From contig NZ_CABVPN010000018.1 in assembly GCF_902499115.1 (NCBI RefSeq), forward strand, positions 105,361-169,360: 64,000 nucleotides of DNA, in the 5' to 3' direction. The notes below the pieces were generated by a model. It ran no database searches. It saw only the letters and a program-made list of their open reading frames with translations, and was not told the DNA's origin. Positions 29,997 through 38,885 of the stretch are shown piece by piece; position 1 is the stretch's first letter, and every line of letters begins with the position of its first letter. This stretch comes from Burkholderia diffusa (GTDB taxonomy: Bacteria > Pseudomonadota > Gammaproteobacteria > Burkholderiales > Burkholderiaceae). The position numbers were made by a program, and so were the translations under genes.

Positions 29997-30902
29997 TCAA
30001 ACGTTGTCCGTGCGCCAACGACGCGGTGTAACGCCGGTGACGCGCGTAAATGTTCTCGTGAAGTGGCTCTGGTCGGCGAAGCCGCATGCATCCGAGATCA
30101 TTTGCAGGGGCATGGACGACGTGCGCATGTACATCATTGCTTGCTCGATGCGCTGATTGATCAGCCAGCGATGGGGCGGCAACCCGGTGGTCTGATGAAA
30201 GGCTTTGACGAAATGGCCGCGAGACAGGCCGCATGCTTTCGCCACATCGGCAATCGATATGTTCCCGGTAAGGTGTTCGAGAAGAAGTCCTTTCGCCATT
30301 CGCTCCTGCCACGCAGTGAGTTTGCAGGTCGACTTCTCCCGGCGCTCGCTGACGCCGCCATACAGGCGCGCGACATGCGCCTGGAAGGCGAGCGCGACAT
30401 GGTCGATAAAAAGCTGAGATGCATGCTCGGGCTGCGCTAAAGCGGGGAGCAGAGCGTGGCCCAGCCGATGGATGATCGGATCCGTCGCACTCAAATGCGG
30501 CGGCAAGTAAAGCTGTGGTCGCTGCCTGCCTCCGATTTCATCGACCGTCTCCTCCAGCGTTCGGCGAGGGAGGTGAAAATGGATGCAGTCGAACGCCCCC
30601 TTCAGGTCGGAAACCCATCTGCGATCGAGGTCATGAATCGTGACGGTCCCTGCGTCATAGGGGACAAAGCGGGCAACGCGTCCGTCAAGCCACAATTCCT
30701 GTTCGCCGAACGCGCGCAATTGCAACACGATGAGATCGGCGTCTTCAAGTTCATATGGCGCAGTTCGGCCAATGTTTCTACGAGATGTCTTCAGTCGGCT
30801 GATGCCGACCTGGGAATGCGGCAACGTCTGCGTAATCACGCTTTGCCTGAGGTCAGCCGGCATGAAATCAGATGACGCGTTGTCTGACTGTGCAGCGGCC
30901 AT
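29997..30902 (-). CDS. AraC-family transcriptional regulator
   Basis: A 301-residue AraC/XylS regulator. An N-terminal cupin-like effector part is followed by a C-terminal double HTH: ISIADVAKACGLSRGHFVKAFHQ and PLQMISDACGFADQSHFTRTFTRVTG with the usual TPRRWR end. Start taken as ATG 30902. It faces the orphan binding-protein gene tail to tail, so direct regulation of that gene is possible but not shown. Effector and targets unknown. Confidence 0.9.
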   Translation of the reverse strand: MAAAQSDNASSDFMPADLRQSVITQTLPHSQVGISRLKTSRRNIGRTAPYELEDADLIVLQLRAFGEQELWLDGRVARFVPYDAGTVTIHDLDRRWVSDLKGAFDCIHFHLPRRTLEETVDEIGGRQRPQLYLPPHLSATDPIIHRLGHALLPALAQPEHASQLFIDHVALAFQAHVARLYGGVSERREKSTCKLTAWQERMAKGLLLEHLTGNISIADVAKACGLSRGHFVKAFHQTTGLPPHRWLINQRIEQAMMYMRTSSMPLQMISDACGFADQSHFTRTFTRVTGVTPRRWRTDNV

Positions 30903-31087
30903 GGATGCGTGGAAACGTAGAGAACCTGGGCGCCAAGTGTACCAAAGCGAAATCAGGCCCGGCGTCAGTCGTGTTCGGCATATCGGCCTCTAAATGGCCG
31001 CGGCGCATCGCAAAGGCCGGAGATCGCGGTCGGAGACCGTCGGCCCGATGTGGCGATTGGAGCTCGCCCCGGGCAAGCATTGAAAAT

Positions 31088-31135
31088 GCAGGCTTGACTC
31101 GGCGCATGGGCATACGTGCGCCGAGTCCGGCCTGC
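31088..31135 (-). terminator. Probable terminator of the FAD-dehydrogenase gene
   Basis: Arms GACTCGGCGCA / TGCGCCGAGTC (31096-31106 / 31117-31127, perfect) extended by GCAGGC / GCCTGC outside a two-base mismatch. On the minus strand it is followed by ATTTTC. It lies just past the 31140 stop. Confidence 0.7.
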
Positions 31136-31139
31136 AATA

Positions 31140-32762
31140 TCAGGACGTGTGCGCCGACATCAGATCGAGCGCCACCGCCTGCGCGACTTCGATACCGTCG
31201 ATCGCTGCCGAATAGATGCCGCCCGCATACCCTGCGCCTTCGCCGGCCGGATACAAGCCTTCGACGTTCACGCTCTGGTAATCGTCCTTGCGCCGGATCC
31301 GGATCGGGGACGACGTGCGCGTCTCCACGCCGGTGAGCACCGCATCGTGCATCGCGAAGCCGGCGATCTTCTTGTCGATTTGCGGCAGCGCTTCACGAAT
31401 GGCTTCGATCACGTAGTCGGGCAGCGCGGTGCTGAGATCGGTCGGGCGCACGCCCGGTTTGTACGACGGCACCACGGAGCCGAGCGACGTCGACGGCCGG
31501 CCCGCGATGAAATCGCCGACCAGCTGGCCCGGCGCGCTGTAATCGCCGCCACCGAGCTCGAACGCGCGTTCTTCCCATTTGCGCTGGAACGCGATGCCCG
31601 CAAGCGGTCCGCCCGGATAGTCTTCCGGCGTGATGCCGACGACGATGCCCGCATTCGCGTTGCGCTCGGCGCGGGAATACTGGCTCATGCCGTTGGTGAC
31701 CACGCGGCCCGGCTCGGAGGTCGCCGCGACCACCGTGCCGCCGGGGCACATGCAGAAGCTGTAGACCGCGCGTCCGTTGCTGCAGTGATGGACGACCTTG
31801 TAGTCGGCCGCGCCGAGTTGCTTGTGACCCGCGAACTTGCCGAAGCGGCTGCGATCGATCAGCCCCTGCGGATGTTCGATCCGGAAACCCAGCGAGAACG
31901 GCTTCGCTTCGACGTACACGCCGCGCTCGTGCAGCATCTGGAACGTGTCTCGCGCGCTGTGGCCCACGGCCAGCACCACGTGATCGCACCGGAGCGTTTC
32001 GCCGTTCGACAGCGTCAGCGAGCGCACCTTGCCCTGGTCGATTTCGATGTCCTCGACCCGGGTTTCGAAGCGCACTTCACCGCCCAGTTCGTGGATGGTC
32101 GCGCGCATCTTTTCCACCATGCTGACGAGGCGGAACGTGCCGATGTGCGGCCGGCTCAGGTACAGGATGTCTTCCGGCGCGCCGGCCTTGACGAATTCGT
32201 CGAGCACCTTGCGGCCGTAGTGGTGGGGATCCTTGATCTGGCTGTAAAGCTTGCCGTCGGAAAACGTCCCGGCCCCGCCTTCGCCAAACTGCACGTTGGA
32301 CTCGGGATTGAGGATGCTCTTGCGCCACAGGCCGAAGGTGTCCTTGGTGCGCTCGCGCACGGCCTTGCCGCGCTCGAGGATGATGGGGCGGAAACCCATC
32401 TGCGCGAGGATCAGGCCGGCAAACAGGCCGCACGGCCCCATGCCGATGACGACCGGGCGCAGGAAGTTGGCGTGCTCGGGCGCCTTCGTGACGAAGTGGT
32501 ACGCCATGTCGGGCGTCACGCCGCAATGCGGCGTGCCGGCGAGTCGCGGAAGCACGGCCGCTTCGTCCTTGACTTCGACGTCGACGATATACGTGAGCTT
32601 GATGTCGGCGCGCTTGCGCGCATCGTGCGCACGGCGGAACACCGTGTAACGGAGGAGCCCGTCTGCCGGCACGCCAAGCTCCGCGAGGCGCGCACGGATC
32701 GCGGCCTCGAGGGCGCTCTCGGGGTGGTCGAGCGGGAGTTTAAGTTCGCTTAGCCGTAACAT
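31140..32762 (-). CDS. Uncharacterised FAD-dependent dehydrogenase (COG2509 type)
   Basis: A 540-residue flavoprotein. After an N-terminal RNA-binding-like region (LRLSELKLPLDHPESALE) there is a dinucleotide fold, VIGMGPCGLFAGLILAQMG and IILERGKAVRER (about residues 105-135). The body is rich in FAD contacts: NVQFGEGGAGTFSDGKL, LAVGHSARDT and LYPAGEGAGYAGGI near the end. The architecture matches the broadly conserved NAD(FAD)-utilising dehydrogenase family of unknown function. Substrate not known. suhB lies 110 bases upstream on the same strand. Confidence 0.9.
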   Translation of the reverse strand: MLRLSELKLPLDHPESALEAAIRARLAELGVPADGLLRYTVFRRAHDARKRADIKLTYIVDVEVKDEAAVLPRLAGTPHCGVTPDMAYHFVTKAPEHANFLRPVVIGMGPCGLFAGLILAQMGFRPIILERGKAVRERTKDTFGLWRKSILNPESNVQFGEGGAGTFSDGKLYSQIKDPHHYGRKVLDEFVKAGAPEDILYLSRPHIGTFRLVSMVEKMRATIHELGGEVRFETRVEDIEIDQGKVRSLTLSNGETLRCDHVVLAVGHSARDTFQMLHERGVYVEAKPFSLGFRIEHPQGLIDRSRFGKFAGHKQLGAADYKVVHHCSNGRAVYSFCMCPGGTVVAATSEPGRVVTNGMSQYSRAERNANAGIVVGITPEDYPGGPLAGIAFQRKWEERAFELGGGDYSAPGQLVGDFIAGRPSTSLGSVVPSYKPGVRPTDLSTALPDYVIEAIREALPQIDKKIAGFAMHDAVLTGVETRTSSPIRIRRKDDYQSVNVEGLYPAGEGAGYAGGIYSAAIDGIEVAQAVALDLMSAHTS

Positions 32763-32872
32763 GAGTATTCGGATACGGTCGCCACGAAGTCGTGGCGGTG
32801 TTGAGACGGGCGGGGCGGCGTGCCGGCGGCAGCGGTGCTGCGTCAGCCGCGCCGCGCGGGCGCGGCCCGGAT

Positions 32873-33676
32873 TTACTCCGCTGCCGGATGCACGCGGCTG
32901 TAGCGGTTCAGGATCGGGATCATCTGCGCGTAGATCTTCGGGTTCGCCGCGACGATCTCATGACGATGCAGGAAGTCGGCGTCGCCCGTGTAGTTGCCGA
33001 CGAGGCCGCCGGCTTCGGTGATCAGCAGGCTGCCCGCCGCCATGTCCCACACGTTGATGCCCTGCTCGAAGAACGCATCGAGACGGCCGGCCGCGACGTT
33101 CGCGAGGTCGAGCGCGGCCGCGCCCGGACGGCGCAGCCCCGTGCACGCCTGCGTCATTTCGGTGAACAGGCGCGCATATGCGTCGAGGCCGTCCTTTTCG
33201 CGGAACGGGAAGCCGGTCCCCACCAGCGCGTCCGCCAGGCGGTCGCGACGGCCGACGCGGATGCGGCGGTCGTTCAGGTACGCGCCGCGGCCGCGGGTGG
33301 CCGTGAACAGATCGTTCTTGTTCGGATCGTAGATGACGGCCTGCGTGACGACGCCCTTGTGCTCGAGCGCGATCGACACGCAGTAGTACGGGAAGCCGTG
33401 GATGAAGTTGGTCGTGCCGTCGAGCGGATCGATGATCCACTTGAATTCGGATTCGTTCTCGGATTCGCCCGATTCCTCCGCGAGGATCGCGTGGTCGGGG
33501 TAGGCGGTCTTCAGCGTCTCGATGATCGCCTCTTCGGCGGCCTTGTCCACTTCGGTGACGAAGTCATTCTGTTGCTTCTTGCGGATCTCGATCAGGTCGA
33601 GGTCGAGGGAGGCACGGTTGATGATCTGTCCGGCGCGGCGCGCAGCCTTGACAGCGATGTTGAGCATGGGATGCAT
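32873..33676 (-). CDS. suhB: Inositol monophosphatase family protein SuhB
   Basis: A Mg-dependent inositol monophosphatase; in E. coli SuhB also joins rRNA antitermination complexes. The protein is 267 residues. The metal site is shown by AEESGE (about residues 70-75) and WIIDPLDGTTNFIHG (DPxDGTT, about 87-101), and GINVWDMAAGSLLITEAGG holds the second WDxAAG motif. I used ATG 33676 (MHPMLNIAVKAARRAG), the standard family start. It is divergent from trmJ; suhB-trmJ adjacency is familiar from E. coli. Confidence 0.96.
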   Translation of the reverse strand: MHPMLNIAVKAARRAGQIINRASLDLDLIEIRKKQQNDFVTEVDKAAEEAIIETLKTAYPDHAILAEESGESENESEFKWIIDPLDGTTNFIHGFPYYCVSIALEHKGVVTQAVIYDPNKNDLFTATRGRGAYLNDRRIRVGRRDRLADALVGTGFPFREKDGLDAYARLFTEMTQACTGLRRPGAAALDLANVAAGRLDAFFEQGINVWDMAAGSLLITEAGGLVGNYTGDADFLHRHEIVAANPKIYAQMIPILNRYSRVHPAAE

Positions 33677-33955
33677 GAGCCTGGATCCTGTAGCCGGCGG
33701 CACGGGCCGCCACGAAGTGGAACACACCGCCCGGAACGGCGCAAACGTGCCGGACGAGATGAGACGCGAATTGACAAAGAGCAGGGTACGACCCGTGTCG
33801 CACGGGATGCGACACGTAAACGCATGATTTTACCCGATTTTCGAGAGTTTCAGGTGGCCGGAATGCGGGGAAACCCCACTGGCCGTCCGGACGAGTGGGT
33901 TTGCCGGGGCGATGGCGATACCATACTGCCATTCTGATGAACCGAGTCGTATGTA

Positions 33956-34780
33956 GTGGAAACCCCGCAGAACCCCGCCGCGCCGTCCGAATCGGGCACG
34001 GCCTCGCCCCTGCCGCCGTCCGGCGGCTTCACGTCCACCCGTTTCGTGCTCGTCGAGCCGAGCCATCCCGGCAATGTCGGGGCGGCCGCCCGCGCGCTGA
34101 AGACGATGGGTTTCTCCAGGCTCGTACTGGTTGCGCCGCGCGTGCCGCATGTGCAGAGCGACCCCGAAGCGATCGCGATGGCGAGCGGCGCGGATGACGT
34201 CCTCGCGTCGGCGCATGTCGTGCCCACGCTCGGCGACGCACTGTCCGGCGTCCACTGGTCGATCGCGCTGACTGCCCGCACGCGCGAATACGGGCCGCCG
34301 CGCCTTGCGCCGCGCGCGGCCGCCGAACAGGCGTGCACGCAGGTCGGCACCGGCGACGTCGCGTTCGTGTTCGGCAACGAGCGCACGGGTCTCGCGAACG
34401 AGCACGTCGAACAGTGCAGCGCGCTCGCGCACATCCCGGCGAATCCGGCTTACAGCTCGCTGAACCTCGCGCAGGCCGTGCAGGTGCTCGCGTATGAACT
34501 GCGCGTCGCGCTCCTGGAGCAGGGGAGCGAGCCGTCGCACCAGGCGCCGGCGGAAGCCGGCACGCTCGCGCAGAGCGATGAGATCGAGCGGATGTACGCG
34601 CACCTCGAGAACGCGCTGATCGCGCTCGATTTTCTCGATCCGCGCAACCCGAAGAAGCTGATGCCGCGGCTGCGGCGCCTGTTCGCACGCACCGGTCTCG
34701 AGCGCGAGGAAGTCAACATCCTGCGCGGCATCGCGAAGCACATCCTGCTGAAATCCGGCACGCCCGACGGCGACGCGTAA
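33956..34780 (+). CDS. trmJ: tRNA (cytidine/uridine-32-2'-O)-methyltransferase TrmJ
   Basis: A SPOUT-class methyltransferase that 2'-O-methylates residue 32 of several tRNAs. Length 274 residues. RFVLVEPSHPGNVGAAARALKTMGF (motif 1) is followed by the knotted SAM site VAFVFGNERTGLANEH and the C-terminal SSLNLAQAVQVLAYELR. The N-terminal 24 residues are a low-complexity Pro/Ser extension. The start is GTG 33956, which fits the family length. The 279-base gap to divergent suhB contains TTGACA at 33771-33776 but no matching -10. Confidence 0.95.
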   Translation: METPQNPAAPSESGTASPLPPSGGFTSTRFVLVEPSHPGNVGAAARALKTMGFSRLVLVAPRVPHVQSDPEAIAMASGADDVLASAHVVPTLGDALSGVHWSIALTARTREYGPPRLAPRAAAEQACTQVGTGDVAFVFGNERTGLANEHVEQCSALAHIPANPAYSSLNLAQAVQVLAYELRVALLEQGSEPSHQAPAEAGTLAQSDEIERMYAHLENALIALDFLDPRNPKKLMPRLRRLFARTGLEREEVNILRGIAKHILLKSGTPDGDA

Positions 34781-34993
34781 GCAGTCCGGCACGCCGGCTG
34801 CCGGGCGCTCGCGCGCCGGGCGGCTGCGTTCCCGCCGCGAACGCCGCATTGCATCGGCCGCTCGATGTCGGTGGCCTGGTTGGCGCCGATCCACCGGATG
34901 GCCTCGTCGACAAGCTGCGACGGGCGTTCCGCACGAATACCCGTGCCGCTGGCGGGGTGAACGCGCGACGCCGTGCGGCCGCGCGCGAGTGGC

Positions 34994-34999
34994 CCTACA
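34994..34999 (+). promoter_or_regulatory. Probable -10 of cysE
   Basis: TACAAT about 95 bases before the cysE start, in the 311-base gap after trmJ. No strong -35 partner. The gap otherwise holds the attenuator-like leader at 35039-35073. Confidence 0.35.
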
Positions 35000-35038
35000 A
35001 TCGGCGGACGTCATAAGCAAATTACCCGGTGCGATAAC

Positions 35039-35073
35039 GGCCGGCCATTGCCGGCGGGGCACGCCGGCCTTTT
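35039..35073 (+). promoter_or_regulatory. Attenuator-like leader before cysE (three GCCGGC copies)
   Basis: Copies of GCCGGC at 35040-35045, 35050-35055 and 35063-35068. Copy 1 can pair with copy 2 (loop CATT), while copy 2 or 1 can pair with copy 3, whose stem runs straight into TTTT (35070-35073). These are mutually exclusive hairpins, the second terminator-like, 18 bases before cysE. Regulatory function is inferred. Confidence 0.45.
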
Positions 35074-35091
35074 CCCAGCCCAGATCAGATC

Positions 35092-35865
35092 ATGTTCACT
35101 AGACTGCGCGAAGACGTTGCGACGATTCGCGAGCGGGATCCCGCCGCTCGCAGTGCCTGGGAAGTGCTGACCTGTTACCCGGGGCTGCACGCGCTCGTGC
35201 TGCATCGCTTCGCGCATGCATGCTGGCGCGCGAAACGCTACTGGCTTGCACGCTTCGCGTCGCAGGCCGGGCGCTTCCTGACGGGTATCGAGATTCACCC
35301 GGGCGCGACGATCGGCCGGCGCGTGTTCATCGATCACGGGATGGGTGTCGTGATCGGCGAAACCGCGATCGTCGGTGACGACTGCACGATCTATCAGGGC
35401 GTGACGCTCGGCGGCACCTCGCTCACGCGTGGCGCGAAGCGCCACCCGACGCTCGAGGCCGGCGTGATCGTCGGCGCGGGCGCGAAGGTGCTCGGCGGTT
35501 TCACGGTCGGCGCGGGCGCGAAGATCGGTTCGAACGCGGTCGTCGTGAAGCCGGTGCCGGCAGGTGGCACCGCGGTCGGCAATCCGGCGCGCATCGTGAT
35601 GCCGGCGCAATCGAAGCCGCAGCCCGAGCGCGCCGCATTCTGCGCGTACGGGATCACGCCGAACGCGGACGACCCGATGTCACTCGCGATTCACGGCCTG
35701 ATCGACCACGCGGCGAAGGAAAGCCGGCGCGTGGACGAGATCGTCGCGGCGCTCGAGCAACTCGGCGCGCATCTGGAAACGATGCAGGGCGTGGATGCAG
35801 CGCGTCTCGATCTGCGCAGGCTGTCGGCGGTGCTGGAAGGCAAGGCGCTCGAGCGCCAGTCGTAA
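35092..35865 (+). CDS. cysE: Serine O-acetyltransferase
   Basis: Acetylates serine from acetyl-CoA, the first step of cysteine synthesis, usually feedback-inhibited by cysteine. Length 257 residues, the short Proteobacterial form. FTRLREDVATIRERDPAARS opens the helical domain; the left-handed beta-helix follows with hexapeptide repeats, IEIHPGATIGRRVFIDHGMGVVIGE containing the catalytic His/Asp. GGTSLTRGAKRHPT and GAKIGSNAVVVKPVP are typical. The protein extends about 70 residues beyond the helix. Note cysS nearby on the same strand. Confidence 0.96.
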   Translation: MFTRLREDVATIRERDPAARSAWEVLTCYPGLHALVLHRFAHACWRAKRYWLARFASQAGRFLTGIEIHPGATIGRRVFIDHGMGVVIGETAIVGDDCTIYQGVTLGGTSLTRGAKRHPTLEAGVIVGAGAKVLGGFTVGAGAKIGSNAVVVKPVPAGGTAVGNPARIVMPAQSKPQPERAAFCAYGITPNADDPMSLAIHGLIDHAAKESRRVDEIVAALEQLGAHLETMQGVDAARLDLRRLSAVLEGKALERQS

Positions 35866-35904
35866 CGCGGTGCACGCCGGCGGCCACCGGCAGCGCCGAT
35901 CGCG

Positions 35905-36705
35905 TCAGTCGAGCGGCATCGCGTGGATGCCTTCGGCGTCGACGCGCAGATAGCCGCCGCGTGGCTTGCCGTGGTCGAGATCCCAGTCCGGCAGTACCCA
36001 GCGAATCCCGCCCGGTTCGGCGTGACTTGCGGGGCGATGCGTGTGGCCGTGAATGATTACGCTCGCGCGGCTCTTCCGGAACAGCGCGGCGATGCCTTCA
36101 CGCGTGACGTCGTAGCGCGGCGAAGCGGGGCGCATCCGTCCCGCTTCGCTGTTCGAGCGCATCCGTTGCGCGAGCGCGCAACGCCAGCGGAACGGCCAGG
36201 CGAGAAACAGTGCTTGCGCGATGCCATTGCGGGCAAACCGCCGAAATATCTGGTAGCCGCGATCGGCCGTGCATTGCGCGTCGCCGTGCGCGAGCACGAT
36301 GCGCTGGCCGAACGACGTGATCAGCGCCGGGTCCGGCAGCAGCATCGCGCCGGCCGCCTTCATGAAGCGCCGGCCGAGCAGGAAATCGCGATTGCCGTGC
36401 ATCACGTAGAGCGCGATCCCGCGTTCCGAGAACGTATGCATCAGCGCGGCCATGCGCGCCGCGAACGGATCGTGGTCGAGCACGTCGTCGCCGATCCAGT
36501 ATTCGAACAGGTCGCCGAGGATGAATACCGAGTCGGCGCTGTCGGCCGTGTATTTCACGAAATGCTCGAACGCGGCGACCGTCTTCGGAATCGCCTCGCT
36601 CAAGTGCAGATCGGAGAGAAACAGGAACGGGCGTGCGGCTTGCGCGTATTCGCGCTCGCCCGGCACGCCCGCGGAGACGCTTCGCGGCGGACTCTCCTGC
36701 AACAT
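35905..36705 (-). CDS. lpxH: UDP-2,3-diacylglucosamine diphosphatase
   Basis: Cleaves UDP-2,3-diacylglucosamine to lipid X in lipid A synthesis; peripheral inner-membrane calcineurin-like enzyme. Length 266 residues. Metal motifs: FLSDLHLSE (DxH, about 29-37), ILGDLFEYWIGDD (GDxxE, about 62-74), HGNRDF (GNRD, about 100), LAHGDAQCTAD and HGHTHRP. About 25 extra N-terminal residues precede the fold. It follows ppiB with an eight-residue-scale gap, in an apparent ppiA-ppiB-lpxH string. Confidence 0.95.
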   Translation of the reverse strand: MLQESPPRSVSAGVPGEREYAQAARPFLFLSDLHLSEAIPKTVAAFEHFVKYTADSADSVFILGDLFEYWIGDDVLDHDPFAARMAALMHTFSERGIALYVMHGNRDFLLGRRFMKAAGAMLLPDPALITSFGQRIVLAHGDAQCTADRGYQIFRRFARNGIAQALFLAWPFRWRCALAQRMRSNSEAGRMRPASPRYDVTREGIAALFRKSRASVIIHGHTHRPASHAEPGGIRWVLPDWDLDHGKPRGGYLRVDAEGIHAMPLD

Positions 36706-36732
36706 CGAAGTGCCTCCGTAACGGACTATGCG

Positions 36733-37224
36733 TCAGACCACCACGGCCTTTTCGATCACGACGTCGTCGGTCGGGACGTCCTGGTGGAAGCCCGCGTTGC
36801 CCGTCTTGACACCCTTGATCTTGTCGACCACGTCCTGGCCTTCGACGACCTTGCCGAACACGGCGTAACCCCAGCCCTGCGGCGTCGGCGACGAGTGGTT
36901 CAGGAAGTCGTTGTCATTCACGTTGATGAAGAACTGGGCGGTCGCCGAGTGCGGATCGTTCGTGCGCGCCATCGCGATCGTGTAGTTGTCGTTCTTCAGG
37001 CCGTTGTTCGCTTCGTTGTCGATCGGCGCGTCGGTCGGCTTCTGCTTCAGGCCCGGCTCGAAGCCGCCGCCTTGAATCATGAAGCCGTTGATCACGCGGT
37101 GGAACACCGTGCCGTCATAGTGACCCTTCTTCACGTAGTTGAGGAAGTTCTCGACCGTCTTCGGTGCCTTGGCGGCGTCCAGCTCGAGCTTGATCACGCC
37201 GTGGTTCGTGTGCAGTTCAACCAT
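36733..37224 (-). CDS. ppiB: Cytoplasmic cyclophilin-type peptidyl-prolyl isomerase
   Basis: A 163-residue cyclophilin without signal peptide. VELHTNHGVIKLELD is the usual opening. FHRVINGFMIQGGGF, the MARTNDPHSATAQFFIN active-site stretch and GYAVFGKVVEGQDVV are catalytic-site segments. It is one of a tandem pair: the next gene upstream encodes the exported version. lpxH follows 27 bases after its stop on the same strand. Confidence 0.96.
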   Translation of the reverse strand: MVELHTNHGVIKLELDAAKAPKTVENFLNYVKKGHYDGTVFHRVINGFMIQGGGFEPGLKQKPTDAPIDNEANNGLKNDNYTIAMARTNDPHSATAQFFINVNDNDFLNHSSPTPQGWGYAVFGKVVEGQDVVDKIKGVKTGNAGFHQDVPTDDVVIEKAVVV

Positions 37225-37257
37225 GATGAATTCCCTTCGGTAAGGCGGTTTAAATGG

Positions 37258-37288
37258 CACGCGGCCGGTCGTGCGACGCGGCCGCGTG
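37258..37288. other. Perfect stem-loop between ppiA and ppiB
   Basis: CACGCGGCCG / CGGCCGCGTG, perfect ten-base arms with an eleven-base loop, between the two cyclophilin genes. No T-run, so it may be a processing or stability element rather than a terminator. Confidence 0.6.
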
Positions 37289-37313
37289 TGGCGCCGGACG
37301 TGCCGGCAGGTGC

Positions 37314-37889
37314 TTATTTCGAGACGATGCTGGCCGACTCGATCAGGACCGGCTGGGCCGGCACGTCCTGCATCGGGCCGCGCGAGGTCGTCGCCACGCC
37401 TTCGATCTTCTTCACGACGTCGAGGCCCGACACGACCTTGCCGAACACCGCATAGCCGTTGCCGTCCGGGTTCGGGTAGTCGAGGCCGCTGTTGTCGACC
37501 GTGTTGATGAAGAACTGCGCGGTGGCCGAATTCGGATCGCTGGTACGCGCCATCGCGATCGTGCCCGTCAGGTTCTTCAGACCATTGCGGCTTTCCAGCG
37601 GGATCGGTGCGCGGGTCGGCTTCTCCTCGAAGTTGGTCTTGTAGCCGCCGCCCTGGATCATGAAGCCCTTGATCACGCGATGGAAGATCGTGCCGTTGTA
37701 CTGGCCGGCCTTCACGTAATCGAGGAAGTTGGCGACCGTCTTCGGCGCCTTCTCCGGATAGAGCTCGACGCGGATGTCGCCCTGCGAGGTCTTCAGCTGC
37801 ACGACGGGGTGCGCGGTGGCCGATTGCGCGAACGCGGGCGCGGTCGCGAGAAGGGCGGCGCCGCCAAGCGCCAGCAACAGACGTTTCAT
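37314..37889 (-). CDS. ppiA: Periplasmic cyclophilin-type peptidyl-prolyl isomerase
   Basis: A 191-residue exported cyclophilin. Signal peptide LLLALGGAALLATAPAFAQ (cleavage near residue 22), then VVQLKTSQGDIRVELYPEKAP, FHRVIKGFMIQGGGY, the MARTSDPNSATAQFFIN site and GYAVFGKVVSGLDVV. The tandem arrangement with cytoplasmic ppiB suggests duplication followed by gain of export. Probably assists folding of periplasmic and outer-membrane proteins. Confidence 0.95.
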   Translation of the reverse strand: MKRLLLALGGAALLATAPAFAQSATAHPVVQLKTSQGDIRVELYPEKAPKTVANFLDYVKAGQYNGTIFHRVIKGFMIQGGGYKTNFEEKPTRAPIPLESRNGLKNLTGTIAMARTSDPNSATAQFFINTVDNSGLDYPNPDGNGYAVFGKVVSGLDVVKKIEGVATTSRGPMQDVPAQPVLIESASIVSK

Positions 37890-37928
37890 TGCGATCCTCA
37901 GATTGGGAGGGAAGGAAGGTTGCGCCGC

Positions 37929-38651
37929 TTACTGCGACGGCGCGACGTACGGCGCTGTCAGCGCACCGGACGGACCATTGAACTGGAACGTCGGCGACAT
38001 CGGCAGCGTAGTGGTGCTCACGTTCGCGGCGGCGCGATCGGTGTACGCGCGCGTGGCGGGCGTGACGGCGCGCGCGTTCGCTGCCGCCTTCGGCGGCGAC
38101 ACGATCTTCTGCAGGTCGGCGAGGCGTTGCGCAGTCGCGCCGCTCGTGCGGCCGAGCGATTGCGCGCGCTTGTACGATTCGGCCGCGAGGCGCAGATAAA
38201 GGTCGCCGAGGTTCTCGTACGCGAGCGAGTAGCTCGGGTTCGATTGCGTCGCGGTGACGAGTGCGCTGCGCGCTTCGTCGTAGCGGCCGTGCTTCGCGTA
38301 GAGCGCGGCGAGGTTGTTGTACGGTTCGGGCAGTTCGGGGTAGGCCTGCGTGATCGCGACGAACTGCTGGATCGCGTCGTCGTCGCGGTTCAGGCGGGCG
38401 AGCACGGTGCCGCGCTTGAACTGCGCCTGCACGTCGTGCGGGTTCGACGCGATGCGCGCGTCGAGCTGCGCGAGCGCCTGCTTCCACTGCTTGCCGGCGA
38501 TCGACGCGTCGATTTCGGGGGTGCCGTCGGCGACCGCAGGGGCCTTCTGCGCATGCGCCGCGGGAGCCGCGAAAAGCGTCAGCGCGACGCTCATGACGGT
38601 GGTCGCGACGAGGGTCGCAGCGCTCGGCGCGCGGCCGCGATGAGGTTTCAT
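37929..38651 (-). CDS. Exported tetratricopeptide-repeat protein
   Basis: A 240-residue protein with an N-terminal signal (VATTVMSVALTLFAAPAAHAQ) and about three to four TPR units in the middle (KQWKQALAQLDARIASNPHD, DDAIQQFVAITQAYPELPEP, GRYDEARSALVTATQSNPSY). The C-terminus is low complexity with no fold evident. I used ATG 38651 (MKPHRGR); the frame extends 11 codons further. It lies just upstream of ppiA on the same strand, so a periplasmic scaffold role is likely but unproven. Confidence 0.85.
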   Translation of the reverse strand: MKPHRGRAPSAATLVATTVMSVALTLFAAPAAHAQKAPAVADGTPEIDASIAGKQWKQALAQLDARIASNPHDVQAQFKRGTVLARLNRDDDAIQQFVAITQAYPELPEPYNNLAALYAKHGRYDEARSALVTATQSNPSYSLAYENLGDLYLRLAAESYKRAQSLGRTSGATAQRLADLQKIVSPPKAAANARAVTPATRAYTDRAAANVSTTTLPMSPTFQFNGPSGALTAPYVAPSQ

Positions 38652-38885
38652 AGGCGTAAATCGGAATGTTATACTCCGAGCCATTCTAACAAAACGTCTG
38701 CGCGTTCCGGCGAGCGGCAGACAGTCTTTCTTAGCCTCTCGTGGCCGTCACCGCTGTGCTTGCAGCCTGACCGCCCCATGTGATATCGAGGACGCGCGGC
38801 CTGGTGCCGCGGCAGATGGTCCGTCCGTTTCGCATGCTGGGCGAGCTTCGCCAGGGCGGTTTCCTTCGGCTCACGGTTCATCTCT

